Source: Entomomonas moraniae (GTDB lineage Bacteria; Pseudomonadota; Gammaproteobacteria; Pseudomonadales; Pseudomonadaceae). Taken from it: DNA of 64,000 nucleotides. The translations under genes and the position numbers were made by a program. Below, in pieces: positions 8,795-17,430 of this stretch. How positions within the stretch are numbered: the first letter of the stretch is position 1; each line of letters begins with the position of its first letter. Below the pieces are notes generated by a model, which saw only the letters and a program-made list of their open reading frames with translations, did not search any database and was not told the origin of the DNA. The stretch spans positions 3,187,648 to 3,251,647 of the forward strand of contig NZ_CP029822.1 in the NCBI RefSeq assembly GCF_003991975.1, in the 5' to 3' direction.

Positions 8795-9943
8795 ATGGGG
8801 CAATTTCAAAGGATTCGTCCTTACCATGATGATGAAGTACCGAGCGTAATCGCTAGACTGTCAAAAGACAATGAATTTATCAATATCGTATTAAAGTACC
8901 GTTTTCCTCATCTAAGCAGTGCTTTTGGGTGGATGTTGCGTCCGTTTATTGCTTATAAATTAAAGAAGTATTTATCACAAATTAATACAGTCACCGATTT
9001 ACAATTAAAGATTACCGACTATGTTCGGCATTCTATTTCTTCATCCATTGCGCATTTTAATTACTCTACTTCTAAACCACTCGATACAACAAAAGCTCAT
9101 TTGTTTATAGCAAATCATCGCGATATTGTGATGGATCCGACATTAACCAATTATGCACTGCATTTATTAGGGTTAGATACTCCACGTATTGCCATTGGCG
9201 ATAATCTACTGCAAAAACAATTTGTTGCCGACTTAATGCGCTTGAATAAAAGTTTTATTGTGCAGCGCTCTGTCACTGGGCGTAAAGAAAAGTTAGTGGC
9301 TTACCAAGAGTTATCAGCCTATATTAATCATTCACTTATCAACGATCATGTCTCTATTTGGATTGCTCAAGCAGAGGGGAGAGCTAAAGATGGTAATGAT
9401 GAAACTGACCCAGCATTATTAAAAATGCTGCATATTAGTCGTAAAGAAGAAGTGTTTGCTGATGTAATTGCCAGTTTAAATTTATTGCCAGTGTCTATTA
9501 GTTATGAATATGACCCTTGTGATCTCATGAAAGCCCGCGAGCTCTATATTAAAGCAACCGAAGGTAAATACACGAAAGCGGTAGGTGAGGATGGTCAGAG
9601 CATTGCGCTAGGAATTACAGGGTATAAAGGTGATGTTCATGTGCACTTTGGGCATATAATTACAACAGGATTTGAAGACGCTAAAGAGTTGGCTGATCTG
9701 GTTGACCGACAAATACTTAAAAACAGTTATTTGTTTCCTGTTAATTACTTAGCTTATGAGCAATGGGATAAAGCGGATAAGAGTTTGATAGTTCCTCCGA
9801 TGGAGTCACTATTTACGGATGAAAAAATAGCACAGTCAAAAATTGAATGGCAAAAAAGATTAGAGACATGCCCTGATGAGCATAAACCTTATTTAATTAT
9901 GCAGTATGCTTACCCTGTTTATAATAAGTACCGATTAAAGTAG
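8795..9943 (+). CDS. PlsC-like 1-acyl-sn-glycerol-3-phosphate acyltransferase family protein
   Basis: Probable membrane-associated acyltransferase of 382 residues. The acyltransferase motif I appears as NHRDIVMD (His-x4-Asp type, about residue 110) and motif III as AEGRAKDG, where the catalytic-site glycine-rich turn is expected. The long C-terminal extension resembles conserved pseudomonad acyltransferases rather than the compact PlsC. It has no transmembrane helix as clear as in PlsC. The acyl acceptor is unknown. The ribosome binding site is weak. It is followed by a hairpin shared with the convergent DUF815 gene. Confidence 0.8.
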   Translation: MGQFQRIRPYHDDEVPSVIARLSKDNEFINIVLKYRFPHLSSAFGWMLRPFIAYKLKKYLSQINTVTDLQLKITDYVRHSISSSIAHFNYSTSKPLDTTKAHLFIANHRDIVMDPTLTNYALHLLGLDTPRIAIGDNLLQKQFVADLMRLNKSFIVQRSVTGRKEKLVAYQELSAYINHSLINDHVSIWIAQAEGRAKDGNDETDPALLKMLHISRKEEVFADVIASLNLLPVSISYEYDPCDLMKARELYIKATEGKYTKAVGEDGQSIALGITGYKGDVHVHFGHIITTGFEDAKELADLVDRQILKNSYLFPVNYLAYEQWDKADKSLIVPPMESLFTDEKIAQSKIEWQKRLETCPDEHKPYLIMQYAYPVYNKYRLK

Positions 9944-9948
9944 ATAGT

Positions 9949-9975
9949 AGCTAGCCCTTTATTAAGGGGCTAGCT
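9949..9975. terminator. Hairpin between convergent genes
   Basis: AGCTAGCCC (9949-9957) pairs with GGGCTAGCT (9967-9975) and the stem extends inward by TTT/AAG pairs to a 3-nt loop. The T tract on either strand is poor, but the location between two convergent stops supports a termination or 3'-end role. Confidence 0.6.
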
Positions 9976-9983
9976 GATTTTGG

Positions 9984-10880
9984 TTATTGATTTACTTTAG
10001 ATTTTAGACGGCCGGCATAATCTTTGGCAAATTGTGCTGCAATACGTCCTGAACGTGAGCCACGGTAAGTAGCCCACCGAATAGATTCTTTAGCTATGTC
10101 TTCATCATCACCCATTTCAATACCATAAGTATTTAGCCATTGGCTTACAGCAGCTAAGTATTGTTCTTGAGTAAACCCATAAACCGAAATCCATAAACCA
10201 AAGCGTTCAGAAAGAGAAACCTTTTCTTCAATGACTTCACCTGGATGAATCTCACCTTGTTGGTCAGTACGATAACTTAGGTTATCATCAATACGCTCAG
10301 GCATTAGATGTTTACGGTTTGAGGTGGCATAAATGAGAGTATTATCTGATTTGCCTGCAATAGAACCATCTAACACGGTTTTTAGGCCTTTATATCCTGT
10401 TTCGCCTTCTTCAAATGAAATATCATCACAAAAAATAATAAAGCGCTCAGGACGTCCTCTGGTTAAACTGACAATTTGAGGTAGATCCATCAAGTGTTCT
10501 TTATCAACTTCGATGAGTCGTAACCCTTGCTTGTGAAATGCATTTAAGCACGCCTTAATTAAAGAGCTTTTTCCTGTACCTCTTGCACCTGTTAATAAAA
10601 CATTGTTGGCGGGTAATCCCTCAACAAATTGTCGTGTATTTTGTTCAATTAGCCCCTTTTGGCGATCAATATTTTTTAAATCATCGAAGCTAATTAAATT
10701 AGGTTCTTCAACAGGAATGAGTACGGGTTGTTCTACCCCATTAAAGAAACGATGCTCCCATAAGTAGGCGATAGTATCGCCATGTATGGTATTGTTGATG
10801 GGCGCTGGGAACGCTTGCTCTAAACTGTTTGCAATACGTGTCAATTGCGCAAGGATTTGTTGTAAAGGTAAATCATTCAT
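9984..10880 (-). CDS. DUF815-family AAA+ ATPase
   Basis: Cytoplasmic P-loop ATPase of 298 residues. Walker A is LLTGARGTGKSSL, Walker B FIIFCDDISFEEGE, and a sensor-like ATSNRKHLMPE follows, with an arginine-rich LSYRTDQQGEIHPGE segment and a C-terminal lid ending AAQFAKDYAGRL. These features define the DUF815 family of conserved, functionally uncharacterised ATPases common in proteobacteria. It is transcribed alone. No partner gene in the window suggests its target. Confidence 0.87.
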   Translation of the reverse strand: MNDLPLQQILAQLTRIANSLEQAFPAPINNTIHGDTIAYLWEHRFFNGVEQPVLIPVEEPNLISFDDLKNIDRQKGLIEQNTRQFVEGLPANNVLLTGARGTGKSSLIKACLNAFHKQGLRLIEVDKEHLMDLPQIVSLTRGRPERFIIFCDDISFEEGETGYKGLKTVLDGSIAGKSDNTLIYATSNRKHLMPERIDDNLSYRTDQQGEIHPGEVIEEKVSLSERFGLWISVYGFTQEQYLAAVSQWLNTYGIEMGDDEDIAKESIRWATYRGSRSGRIAAQFAKDYAGRLKSKVNQ

Positions 10881-11015
10881 AAGTATTCTGATAGATATCT
10901 TTTGGTTGAAAATGATTGTAAATGCTTAGGTTATATTAAGCATTCTACGCCGATATGTACTATATCTTATATTGTTTTACCTTTTGGGTAATCTAAAATT
11001 AAGATTAATTTTTTA

Positions 11016-11045
11016 AAGCACTGGTAAGGGTATTGACCAGTGCTT
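11016..11045. repeat. 10-bp inverted repeat downstream of tonB
   Basis: AAGCACTGGT (11016-11025) is perfectly complementary to ACCAGTGCTT (11036-11045), with a 10-nt loop. It lies in the 241-base gap between tonB and the DUF815 gene. There is no T tract on either side, so its role as a terminator is uncertain. The rest of the gap is AT-rich and shows no gene. Confidence 0.45.
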
Positions 11046-11100
11046 ATCTATTAGATAGCTGTTTTAATAATGGACTCTTAAATTAGATAAAAGTTGCGGT

Positions 11101-11134
11101 AGATAGGTATTAATTCAAAAACTAATACCTATCT
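11101..11134 (-). terminator. Hairpin overlapping the 3' end of tonB
   Basis: AGATAGGTATTA (11101-11112) is complementary to TAATACCTATCT (11123-11134). The distal arm lies inside the last codons of tonB, so the structure forms as the gene ends. No T tract follows on the minus strand; it may be a 3'-stabilising or Rho-assisted structure. Confidence 0.4.
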
Positions 11135-11934
11135 TTTAAGTTGAAGTTGATGGGGATTGTTATTGTTCTTGCATTTTTTCCATTAAGGACATCAGCCGGT
11201 GGTTTCGGTAAAGGTTGTGCCCTATCTAATAAGTTAAGAACTTCTTGGTCTAATAAGGGATAGCCGGAACTTTTAACAATTCTTTTGGCCGAGAGATTTC
11301 CTTGGGTATCGATAGTGAAGTTTACAGAAACTGTGCCTTGTTGTCGTTTCTTACGGGCCATCATGGGGTAGCGTTTATATTTTGCAATATGAGCAAATAA
11401 ACGAGATTGCCAAGTGATTTGTGCTTTGGATGGACTGGTGGACGCTGTTGTTTCAGGTGCTGCGACACGGTCAGATATTTTATCACTGGCAGCAGAAGCA
11501 GTGGATGATATTTCTGCTTTAGGCAATGTATCTTCAGTTATTTCTTTAGGTTTTTCAACTGGTTTTTCAACAGGTTTTTTTACCTGCTTTTTAATAGGCT
11601 TGGGTTTAGGTTGCTTATTAATAACCACTTTAGGTTCTGGTTTTTCTATAATGGGCTCTGGTAAAGGATCAGGCTCATCGATAGGGTCAGGTTCCTCAGG
11701 TGTTGGATCAGATATCTGTTGTGTAATCGGGGCGGGGTCTTTTTGTGGTGTATTGTTAGGTGCCTCAATGGATGGAGCTAGTTCTACCATGATTGCAGCA
11801 GGTGCAGTAAGCGGTGGAGGGGGAGCCGCATGCCAACTAAACATTAAAGCAACAGCTAAACCAATGTGTAAGCCTATTACAATAATAAGCGATATAACCC
11901 AAAGAATAATCGATGAAAGTTGCTTATTTTGCAT
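11122..11934 (-). CDS. tonB: Energy transducer TonB
   Basis: Periplasm-spanning protein of 270 residues that couples the proton motive force to outer-membrane receptors. It has an N-terminal anchor (residues about 10-33), then a long Pro/Glu and Pro/Lys region (DPIDEPDPLPEP, KPKPIKKQVKKPVEKP), and a C-terminal TonB domain beginning KYKRYPMMARKKRQQGTVSVNF and ending TIPINFNL. The start overlaps the exbD stop by 11 bases, so it is the last gene of an exbB-exbD-tonB operon behind a Fur box. A hairpin overlaps its end. Confidence 0.93.
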   Translation of the reverse strand: MQNKQLSSIILWVISLIIVIGLHIGLAVALMFSWHAAPPPPLTAPAAIMVELAPSIEAPNNTPQKDPAPITQQISDPTPEEPDPIDEPDPLPEPIIEKPEPKVVINKQPKPKPIKKQVKKPVEKPVEKPKEITEDTLPKAEISSTASAASDKISDRVAAPETTASTSPSKAQITWQSRLFAHIAKYKRYPMMARKKRQQGTVSVNFTIDTQGNLSAKRIVKSSGYPLLDQEVLNLLDRAQPLPKPPADVLNGKNARTITIPINFNLKDRY

Positions 11935-12358
11935 CGTTCTGAGTAGCCTCTAAACCCACCAAGCCAATTTTCAAATAGCCTGCACTTCTAAGATCATTCA
12001 TAACAGTAATGAGGTCTTCGTAATTTACGGTTTTATCAGCTTGGAAGAAGATAGTTGTTTCTTTATTACCATTTGTTTGCTTATCTAGTTGTTCAGCCAA
12101 CTGGTCATTATTGTTGACTAAATTATTGCCTAAATAAAGCTCATTTCCTTCCTTTAGCGTCAATATAACAGGTTTATCAGGCTTGGGTTGTGGTTTAGCT
12201 GTAGAGGTCGGAAGGTCTACTTTGATATCTACTGTCGCTAGCGGTGCGGCTACCATAAAAATAATAAGTAATACCAGCATCACATCAATAAATGGTGTGA
12301 CGTTAATTTCACTCATTACTGCACTATCATCGCTTCCTTCTTTTAGATTAATTGCCAT
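11924..12358 (-). CDS. exbD: Biopolymer transport protein ExbD
   Basis: Inner-membrane stator subunit of 144 residues. A single N-terminal helix follows the conserved INVTPFIDVMLVLLIIFMVA, where the membrane Asp needed for proton conduction is present. The periplasmic domain contains FFQADKTVNYEDLITVMNDLRSAGYLKIGLV, typical of ExbD. It is placed between exbB and tonB with a 10-base gap and an 11-base overlap. A TolR identity is less likely given the adjoining tonB. Confidence 0.94.
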   Translation of the reverse strand: MAINLKEGSDDSAVMSEINVTPFIDVMLVLLIIFMVAAPLATVDIKVDLPTSTAKPQPKPDKPVILTLKEGNELYLGNNLVNNNDQLAEQLDKQTNGNKETTIFFQADKTVNYEDLITVMNDLRSAGYLKIGLVGLEATQNDAK

Positions 12359-12368
12359 GAATGCTAAC

Positions 12369-13310
12369 CTATTTTGACTCAGCCGTGTGGTGACTGCTTG
12401 TTCTAGATGTGTAGTTTTCTCTATCTAAGTCTCGGCTTAATAACAGTAGTGCTTTGGCCGAGATATCGCTTACAAGAACTCGATAGCTATTGATCGCTCG
12501 CACAAAAATGTTATAGATAATAACTGCTGGGATGGCGGCAACTAACCCCATTGCCGTGGCTAATAATGCTTCCGCAATACCTGGAGCAACAACCGCTAAG
12601 TTAGTGGTTTGTGTTTCTGCGATACCAATGAAGCTGTTCATAATTCCCCATACGGTACCAAATAGGCCAATAAAAGGAGAAACAGAACCGATGGTTGCCA
12701 ATACACTGGTGCCAGTATTCATTTGTCGCCCACTTGCAGCGACTAGGCGGTCTTGACGAAAGGCAGCACGTTCTTTGATACCCTCTTGACTGGTTGTGTT
12801 AGCTGAGAGATCAAGTTCTTCTTGTATATCATTGATTAAGATATTGGTTAGACTATTTTTAGCAAATTGATCTGAAACATTACATGCTTGCTTAAGTGTT
12901 TTTGCTCCATTTAGTGAAGCCATTTCTTTGCGTAGTCGCTTTTTAGCAAGAGTGAGCTCAGTGAGTTTGGCAATAAAGATCGTCCATGTAGCTAGTGAGG
13001 CAAGAAGTAGACCAATCATTACAATTTTTACAATGATATCTGCGTTTTTATACATTCCCCACGGAGTAAGATCATGCGTTAGTGCTACGTCAGAAGCTAC
13101 TGTATCGTCATTTATTGTGAGGTTTGGTGTTGGGGGTAATGTTTTTCCTTCACTGCCAGCTTCAGAAGTTGTTGCTACACTGTGCTCCATTGGGTTTTGA
13201 GGCGTAGCTGTTTCTGATTGTTGCGCAAAGCTTACAGAACTAAAACAGAGCGCTGTTACTAAAAGCATTTTTATGACAATCGATGTGTAATGACCTGATA
13301 CTTTTAACAT
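12369..13310 (-). CDS. exbB: TonB-system proton channel subunit ExbB
   Basis: Inner-membrane subunit of 313 residues forming the proton channel with ExbD. It has an N-terminal export signal (hydrophobic MLLVTALCFSSVSFA) and a Thr/Pro-rich periplasmic lead, as in pseudomonad long-form ExbB, then three helices. The family core LATIGSVSPFIGLFGTVWGIMNSF and the last helix VAPGIAEALLATAMGLVAAIPAVIIYN are intact. The start at 13310 follows a GGAT site. A Fur-box match lies 33-51 bases upstream of the start. Confidence 0.94.
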   Translation of the reverse strand: MLKVSGHYTSIVIKMLLVTALCFSSVSFAQQSETATPQNPMEHSVATTSEAGSEGKTLPPTPNLTINDDTVASDVALTHDLTPWGMYKNADIIVKIVMIGLLLASLATWTIFIAKLTELTLAKKRLRKEMASLNGAKTLKQACNVSDQFAKNSLTNILINDIQEELDLSANTTSQEGIKERAAFRQDRLVAASGRQMNTGTSVLATIGSVSPFIGLFGTVWGIMNSFIGIAETQTTNLAVVAPGIAEALLATAMGLVAAIPAVIIYNIFVRAINSYRVLVSDISAKALLLLSRDLDRENYTSRTSSHHTAESK

Positions 13311-13342
13311 AGCTATCCAAAATTTTAATGGTTAAAAATAAT

Positions 13343-13361
13343 AAGAATTATTCTCATTATC
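13343..13361 (-). promoter_or_regulatory. Fur box upstream of exbB-exbD-tonB
   Basis: On the minus strand the bases read GATAATGAGAATAATTCTT, which agrees with the consensus GATAATGATAATCATTATC at most positions, including the full first GATAATGA half. The position just upstream of exbB predicts repression by Fur-Fe2+ when iron is plentiful. Confidence 0.75.
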
Positions 13362-13487
13362 TCAGAATATGTTATTTAACAAAAGTCATTTTATATTTTT
13401 TTTGAGTTTTGTGCTGAATGTTTAATGCAGTTGTTAGCAAATAAACTGTTGTATACTGTTTGATATCAGTGGAGAAAGGTATTATTT

Positions 13488-13952
13488 ATGCAGGTAACTG
13501 TTGTTGAGGGAGATTTACTAGACCAGCCTGTAGATGTGATTGTTAATGCATGGAATCGTAATATTATTCCATGGTGGCTTTTAATTCCCCAAGGGGTATC
13601 TGGTGCTATAAAAAAGCGAGCAGGTTATGCCCCTTTTTGTGAGTTGGCTAAAAAAGGGCCTATAGCTCTAGGGGGTGCAGTGATGACAGGTGCAGGAAAG
13701 TTACCTTATAGGGCTATTATACACGTTGCAGGTATTAATCTGTGTTGGTTTGCTACACGCTACTCGATAGAGCAATCTGTATTATCTGCAATGAAGATCG
13801 TTAATGAGCAGCAGTTTAAGCGTATAGCGTTCCCTATCATTGGCGCAGGGTCGGGGAGTTTTAGCCAAGAAAAATCATTAAAACTGATGCAAGATACATT
13901 CAGCCAAATAGAATCAAGTGCCCAAGTGATCATTGTAAAATTTAAACGCTAA
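13488..13952 (+). CDS. Macro-domain protein (ADP-ribose binding or hydrolysing)
   Basis: Stand-alone macro domain of 154 residues. It begins VVEGDLLDQPVDVIVNAWN; the Asp and Asn for adenine and ribose contact are present. GVSGAIKKRAG, GGAVMTGAGKLPYRAIIHVAG and the second phosphate loop FPIIGAGSGSFSQEKS follow the family order. The usual glycine-rich loop between NAAN and the GV motif is replaced by NIIPWWLLIPQ, a hydrophobic insertion with two Trp. Family members remove ADP-ribose from proteins or hydrolyse O-acetyl-ADP-ribose; which applies here is unknown. It is a single gene with no partner nearby. Confidence 0.85.
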   Translation: MQVTVVEGDLLDQPVDVIVNAWNRNIIPWWLLIPQGVSGAIKKRAGYAPFCELAKKGPIALGGAVMTGAGKLPYRAIIHVAGINLCWFATRYSIEQSVLSAMKIVNEQQFKRIAFPIIGAGSGSFSQEKSLKLMQDTFSQIESSAQVIIVKFKR

Positions 13953-13970
13953 CTTAATAGGCTAACGATT

Positions 13971-14237
13971 TTATTTAACACCTGCTTTTTTTTGGCATTC
14001 TGCGTACAGCACATTTAACTCTTGATTGGTTGGCATTGTGCCTGCTTTTATTCCCTCTAGTTCAGGAATAATACAATGACAATAAGTATCAATTTGTTTG
14101 CTTGTCATTTTTTTATCAGCGTTCACTTGTGACTGTTTTTGAGCTAGCATATCAATACACATTTTTATGGTATCGTCATTGGCTAATACATTGCTTGAAG
14201 CAGCAAAGGCAATTGTTAGTAATAATATGAGCTTCAT
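13971..14237 (-). CDS. Small exported cysteine-containing protein, unknown function
   Basis: Predicted periplasmic protein of 88 residues. I prefer the start at 14237 (MKLILLLTIAFAASSNVLA), which gives a clean signal peptide; an in-frame start 33 bases upstream adds a leader that would spoil it. The mature part has four Cys (CIDM, YCHC, AEC), a pattern that could form two disulfides. It resembles no family I can name with confidence. It is convergent with the macro-domain gene and divergent from the nuclease gene. Confidence 0.6.
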   Translation of the reverse strand: MKLILLLTIAFAASSNVLANDDTIKMCIDMLAQKQSQVNADKKMTSKQIDTYCHCIIPELEGIKAGTMPTNQELNVLYAECQKKAGVK

Positions 14238-14367
14238 AATCTTTACCACATGAGGTGGGGTTATAAACATTATTTATACAAACTGGTTAATCAATTTATT
14301 ATATAATGCATGTTCATTAAAAAGTGGAATAGCCTTATCTTTTACCTAACCATTCAATATTCGTTCA

Positions 14368-14883
14368 GTGAAAACAAAAAAATCCATATTTAAAAGGCTA
14401 CAGCATAACCCCATTGTTTGTGTCATTATTTTATTGTTAACCGTTGCTCTTTATTATCAATTACCTGTTACAGACGATAAGTTCACTGTACGTGTTATCT
14501 CTGTCATTGATGGTGATACAGTGGATGTTTTGTCTGATAATCAGCGTCAGCGTATTCGCTTGGCTTATATTGATGCACCAGAAATAGGCCAGCCTTATGG
14601 TCAGAGATCTAAACAAACACTTATCGCATTAGTAAAAAATAAAATGGTAAATATTAGGCCTCTTAACCAAGATAATTACCAACGAACTGTGGCTATTATT
14701 GAGGTTGATAGTATGAATATTAATCGAGAAATGGTTCGATTAGGCATGGCATGGGTGTATACCCATTACAATGATGATTTACTACTTTTGTCTTTAGAAG
14801 CTAAAGCAAAAGTGAATAAAACAGGTCTATGGCAGCAGAAAAATCCTATTGCCCCTTGGATTTATCGGCAGAGTAAAAAGTAG
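14368..14883 (+). CDS. Thermonuclease-family (staphylococcal nuclease-like) protein
   Basis: Membrane-anchored or secreted nuclease of 171 residues, starting at a GTG. An N-terminal hydrophobic segment (residues about 15-31) precedes a SNase domain with ISVIDGDTVDVL, RIRLAYIDAPEIGQPYG and NYQRTVAII. The catalytic Arg64, Glu72 and Arg106 correspond to Arg35, Glu43 and Arg87 of the staphylococcal enzyme, so it should be active with Ca2+ on DNA/RNA outside the cytoplasm. A nutrient-scavenging or competitor-DNA role would be typical but is not shown. Confidence 0.85.
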   Translation: MKTKKSIFKRLQHNPIVCVIILLLTVALYYQLPVTDDKFTVRVISVIDGDTVDVLSDNQRQRIRLAYIDAPEIGQPYGQRSKQTLIALVKNKMVNIRPLNQDNYQRTVAIIEVDSMNINREMVRLGMAWVYTHYNDDLLLLSLEAKAKVNKTGLWQQKNPIAPWIYRQSKK

Positions 14884-14898
14884 AAATAGGTCGTTAAA

Positions 14899-14922
14899 GC
14901 CTTGTAAGTGTTATTACAAGGC
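14899..14922. terminator. Hairpin between nuclease gene and aroC
   Basis: GCCTTGTAA (14899-14907) pairs with TTACAAGGC (14914-14922) around a 6-nt loop, between two convergent stops. Only a short T-rich stretch (GGGTTTTA) follows on the + strand. Confidence 0.55.
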
Positions 14923-14930
14923 GTAGGGTT

Positions 14931-16007
14931 TTATAAAGATTGTACGTCAGCATTTTGACTACGGTTTCTTAGAAAGTGGTCCATTAAAACAATCGCCATC
15001 ATCGCTTCTGCAATAGGTGTTGCTCTGATGCCTACGCAAGGGTCATGTCGGCCTTTGGTGATGACGTCTATTTCATTGCCTTGGGTATCTATTGAACGCC
15101 CAGGCGTAGTTATGCTAGGAGTAGGTTTCAAAGCAAGGTTGGCTACAATAGGTTGACCTGATGAGATACCTCCCAAGATACCCCCAGCATTGTTTGATAA
15201 AAAGCCTTCTTTCGTTAGTTCATCTCGGTGCTCTGTACCCCGTTGGCTTACACTCGCGAAACCGGCACCTATTTCTACACCTTTAACGGCATTAATGCTC
15301 ATTAGTGCATAGGCAAGTTCTGCATCTAAACGATCGAAAATAGGTTCTCCAAGCCCTACAGGAACCCCATCGGCAATGACTGTAATCTTAGCGCCAACAG
15401 AGTCTTGATCTCGGCGTAGCTGCTCCATGTATTTTTCGAGTTCTGGTAATAGATCCAAATTAGGTGCGAAAAAGTGATTACCTGCAGCGTTTAATGCTTC
15501 CCAACTATCAAAAGGTATTTCAATAGGGCCAAGCTGGCTCATATAACCACGTACCTTAATGCCTTGTGTCGCTAGATATTTTTTGGCAATGGCACCAGCC
15601 GCTACGCGCATTGCTGTTTCACGTGCAGATGATCGGCCACCACCGCGATAATCCCTAATACCGTATTTATGGTAGTAAGTGAAATCTGCGTGGGCAGGGC
15701 GAAAAATATCTTTAATCGCTGTATAGTCTTTAGATTTTTGATCGGTGTTACGAATTAATAAGCCGATAGGACACCCTGTTGTTACACCCCCAAAAACGCC
15801 AGATACAATTTCAACTTGATCTGCTTCTTGGCGCTGTGTGGTGAATTTACTGCTACCAGGGCGGCGTCTATCAAGGTCGTGTTGTAAGTCTGCTTCTGTT
15901 AAGTTAAGCCCCGGTGGGCAGCCATCAATAATAGCCATTAGTGCAGGGCCATGGCTTTCTCCTGCGGTTGTAACGGTGAATAGTTTACCAATGGTATTAC
16001 CCGACAT
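14931..16007 (-). CDS. aroC: Chorismate synthase
   Basis: Last shikimate-pathway enzyme, making chorismate from EPSP with reduced FMN; 358 residues, the usual size. Family signatures present are [18 protein letters not shown] near the N-terminus, DLDRRRPG, the [25 protein letters not shown] stretch and [18 protein letters not shown] near the C-terminus. The gene is on the minus strand behind sppA, separated by a strong terminator, so it probably has its own promoter. Confidence 0.97.
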   Translation of the reverse strand: MSGNTIGKLFTVTTAGESHGPALMAIIDGCPPGLNLTEADLQHDLDRRRPGSSKFTTQRQEADQVEIVSGVFGGVTTGCPIGLLIRNTDQKSKDYTAIKDIFRPAHADFTYYHKYGIRDYRGGGRSSARETAMRVAAGAIAKKYLATQGIKVRGYMSQLGPIEIPFDSWEALNAAGNHFFAPNLDLLPELEKYMEQLRRDQDSVGAKITVIADGVPVGLGEPIFDRLDAELAYALMSINAVKGVEIGAGFASVSQRGTEHRDELTKEGFLSNNAGGILGGISSGQPIVANLALKPTPSITTPGRSIDTQGNEIDVITKGRHDPCVGIRATPIAEAMMAIVLMDHFLRNRSQNADVQSL

Positions 16008-16033
16008 AATGGCATGTTCCTTTTTAGATCGAT

Positions 16034-16063
16034 AAAAAACGAGGCAATGCCGATATTGCCTCG
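16034..16063 (-). terminator. Intrinsic terminator of sppA
   Basis: On the minus strand a 9-bp stem CGAGGCAAT/ATTGCCTCG with a 6-nt loop is followed at once by TTTTTTAT. It lies just after the sppA stop and upstream of aroC. Confidence 0.88.
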
Positions 16064-16073
16064 CTTGGTTTTA

Positions 16074-17045
16074 TTATTGTAGTTTCACACCTTGTAAACC
16101 GACAGATGCTCCTATTTCTTGTGCTGCACTCGCACCTATTTTTTTGGCAAAGCGGTCGAAAGGGGTATCTTCTACTGTGTAGTTTTTTAAGTTTTCTACA
16201 CCTATGACATCGCGTGCAACGGAGCTTGTACTACCAAAGCCATCGATTAAACCTAGTTGTTTGGCTTGTTCACCTGACCAGATTAGACCAGAGAAAAGTT
16301 CAGGATGATCTTGATATTTTAAACGATCACCTCTGCCTGCTTTAACTTGGTCAATAAATTGTTGGTGAACAATATCAAGGGTTTTTTCCCAAAAATCGAC
16401 TTCATCAGGTTTCATTGGTTGGAATGGGTCTAAGAATGCTTTGTGTGCACCTGAGGTATAAGCACGGCGCTCAATACCAAGTTTATGAATTGCATCCACA
16501 AATCCAAAGCCTGCCGCTGTCACACCAATTGACCCTACAAGGCTTGATTTATCAGCATAAATTTCGTCTGCCGCACTGGCAATATAGTAAGCACCTGATG
16601 CGCCGAGATCAGTAATTACTGCATACACTTTTGTTTGTGGGTAAATTTTGCGTAAACGTTTAATTTCGTCATAAACATAGCCAGCCTGGACGGGAGTACC
16701 GCCTGGACTATTGATGCGCATGATAACGGCTTTTGTATTAGGGTCTTTAAATGCTGTTCGTAAGGCTTTAATTATATTGTCTGCACTGGCATCTTGCTGA
16801 TCTGCAATCATCCCTCTAACGTCAATAACTGCTGTATGTGCGCTATTTGTTGAGATATCTCCTTTAAAACTACCCATGGCTATCGCCAATAAGACAAAAA
16901 GATAAATAAATGTAAGTAGTTTAAAAAAAATGCCCCAGCGTCTTGAACGACGTTGCTCAATGATGCTTGTTTGCAATGTTTTTTCTAATAGCTTCCAACT
17001 TTTCTCATCACTGAGTGAAACCTGAGGTTTTTGATCTTCAGACAT
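16074..17045 (-). CDS. sppA: Signal peptide peptidase SppA, short form (S49)
   Basis: Inner-membrane serine protease of 323 residues that degrades leftover signal peptides. It has one N-terminal membrane helix (about residues 41-61), then a single S49 domain: VIMRINSPGGTPVQAGYVYDEI, the Ser nucleophile in ITDLGASGAYYIASAADEIYA, SLVGSIGVTA and the Lys of SGAHKAFLDP. The length matches the pseudomonad short SppA rather than the 600-residue E. coli type. It is monocistronic with its own terminator. Confidence 0.92.
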   Translation of the reverse strand: MSEDQKPQVSLSDEKSWKLLEKTLQTSIIEQRRSRRWGIFFKLLTFIYLFVLLAIAMGSFKGDISTNSAHTAVIDVRGMIADQQDASADNIIKALRTAFKDPNTKAVIMRINSPGGTPVQAGYVYDEIKRLRKIYPQTKVYAVITDLGASGAYYIASAADEIYADKSSLVGSIGVTAAGFGFVDAIHKLGIERRAYTSGAHKAFLDPFQPMKPDEVDFWEKTLDIVHQQFIDQVKAGRGDRLKYQDHPELFSGLIWSGEQAKQLGLIDGFGSTSSVARDVIGVENLKNYTVEDTPFDRFAKKIGASAAQEIGASVGLQGVKLQ

Positions 17046-17169
17046 GCTTTAATCCTAAATAGTGTATCTGTAATAATAATGCGTATTTTAAAGCTAAATC
17101 ATAGCATAATTTCATTCTAAATTTATTTTCTTTCTTTTAGAATTAAGTCAATAATTAGGGGGAAAGACA

Positions 17170-17430
17170 ATGGCCTTTTCAAAAGCAGAAAAAGAGAAAC
17201 TACTCACAATCAACGGCATTGGTAATACAGTAATTCAACGTTTCGAACAAATTGGAATAGATTCTTTGTTAGCATTATCAAAAACAAATACAGAGGATGT
17301 TATTTATCAGATAGCATCTATGTTAAAAGTAAGCTGTTGGAAAAATAGCCCTCAGGCTAGAGCTGCTGTTAATGATGCAATTCAGTTTGCGAAGATCTAT
17401 TGTAATGATAAGTCAGCAAATTTAAACTGA
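17170..17430 (+). CDS. Helix-hairpin-helix protein, Cdd1-like
   Basis: Small protein of 86 residues behind a strong GGGGGAAAG site. The centre LLTINGIGNTVIQRFEQIGIDSLLALS is a helix-hairpin-helix motif of the kind that binds DNA without sequence preference, and the whole resembles the small pathogenicity-locus Cdd1 family. Function is unknown. Its last 9 bases overlap the end of ogt on the other strand. It may have a DNA-repair link, but that rests only on the neighbour. Confidence 0.72.
   Translation: MAFSKAEKEKLLTINGIGNTVIQRFEQIGIDSLLALSKTNTEDVIYQIASMLKVSCWKNSPQARAAVNDAIQFAKIYCNDKSANLN

Noticed and set aside
11508-11720. Repetitive Pro/Glu/Lys codons that look like a tandem DNA repeat
   Set aside because: This is the ordinary low-complexity spacer of TonB, not an array.
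11414-11953. 179-codon open frame on the + strand opposite tonB
   Set aside because: It is the antisense shadow of the Pro/Lys-rich tonB region, giving a Gly/Ser-rich low-complexity product, and has no start signals.
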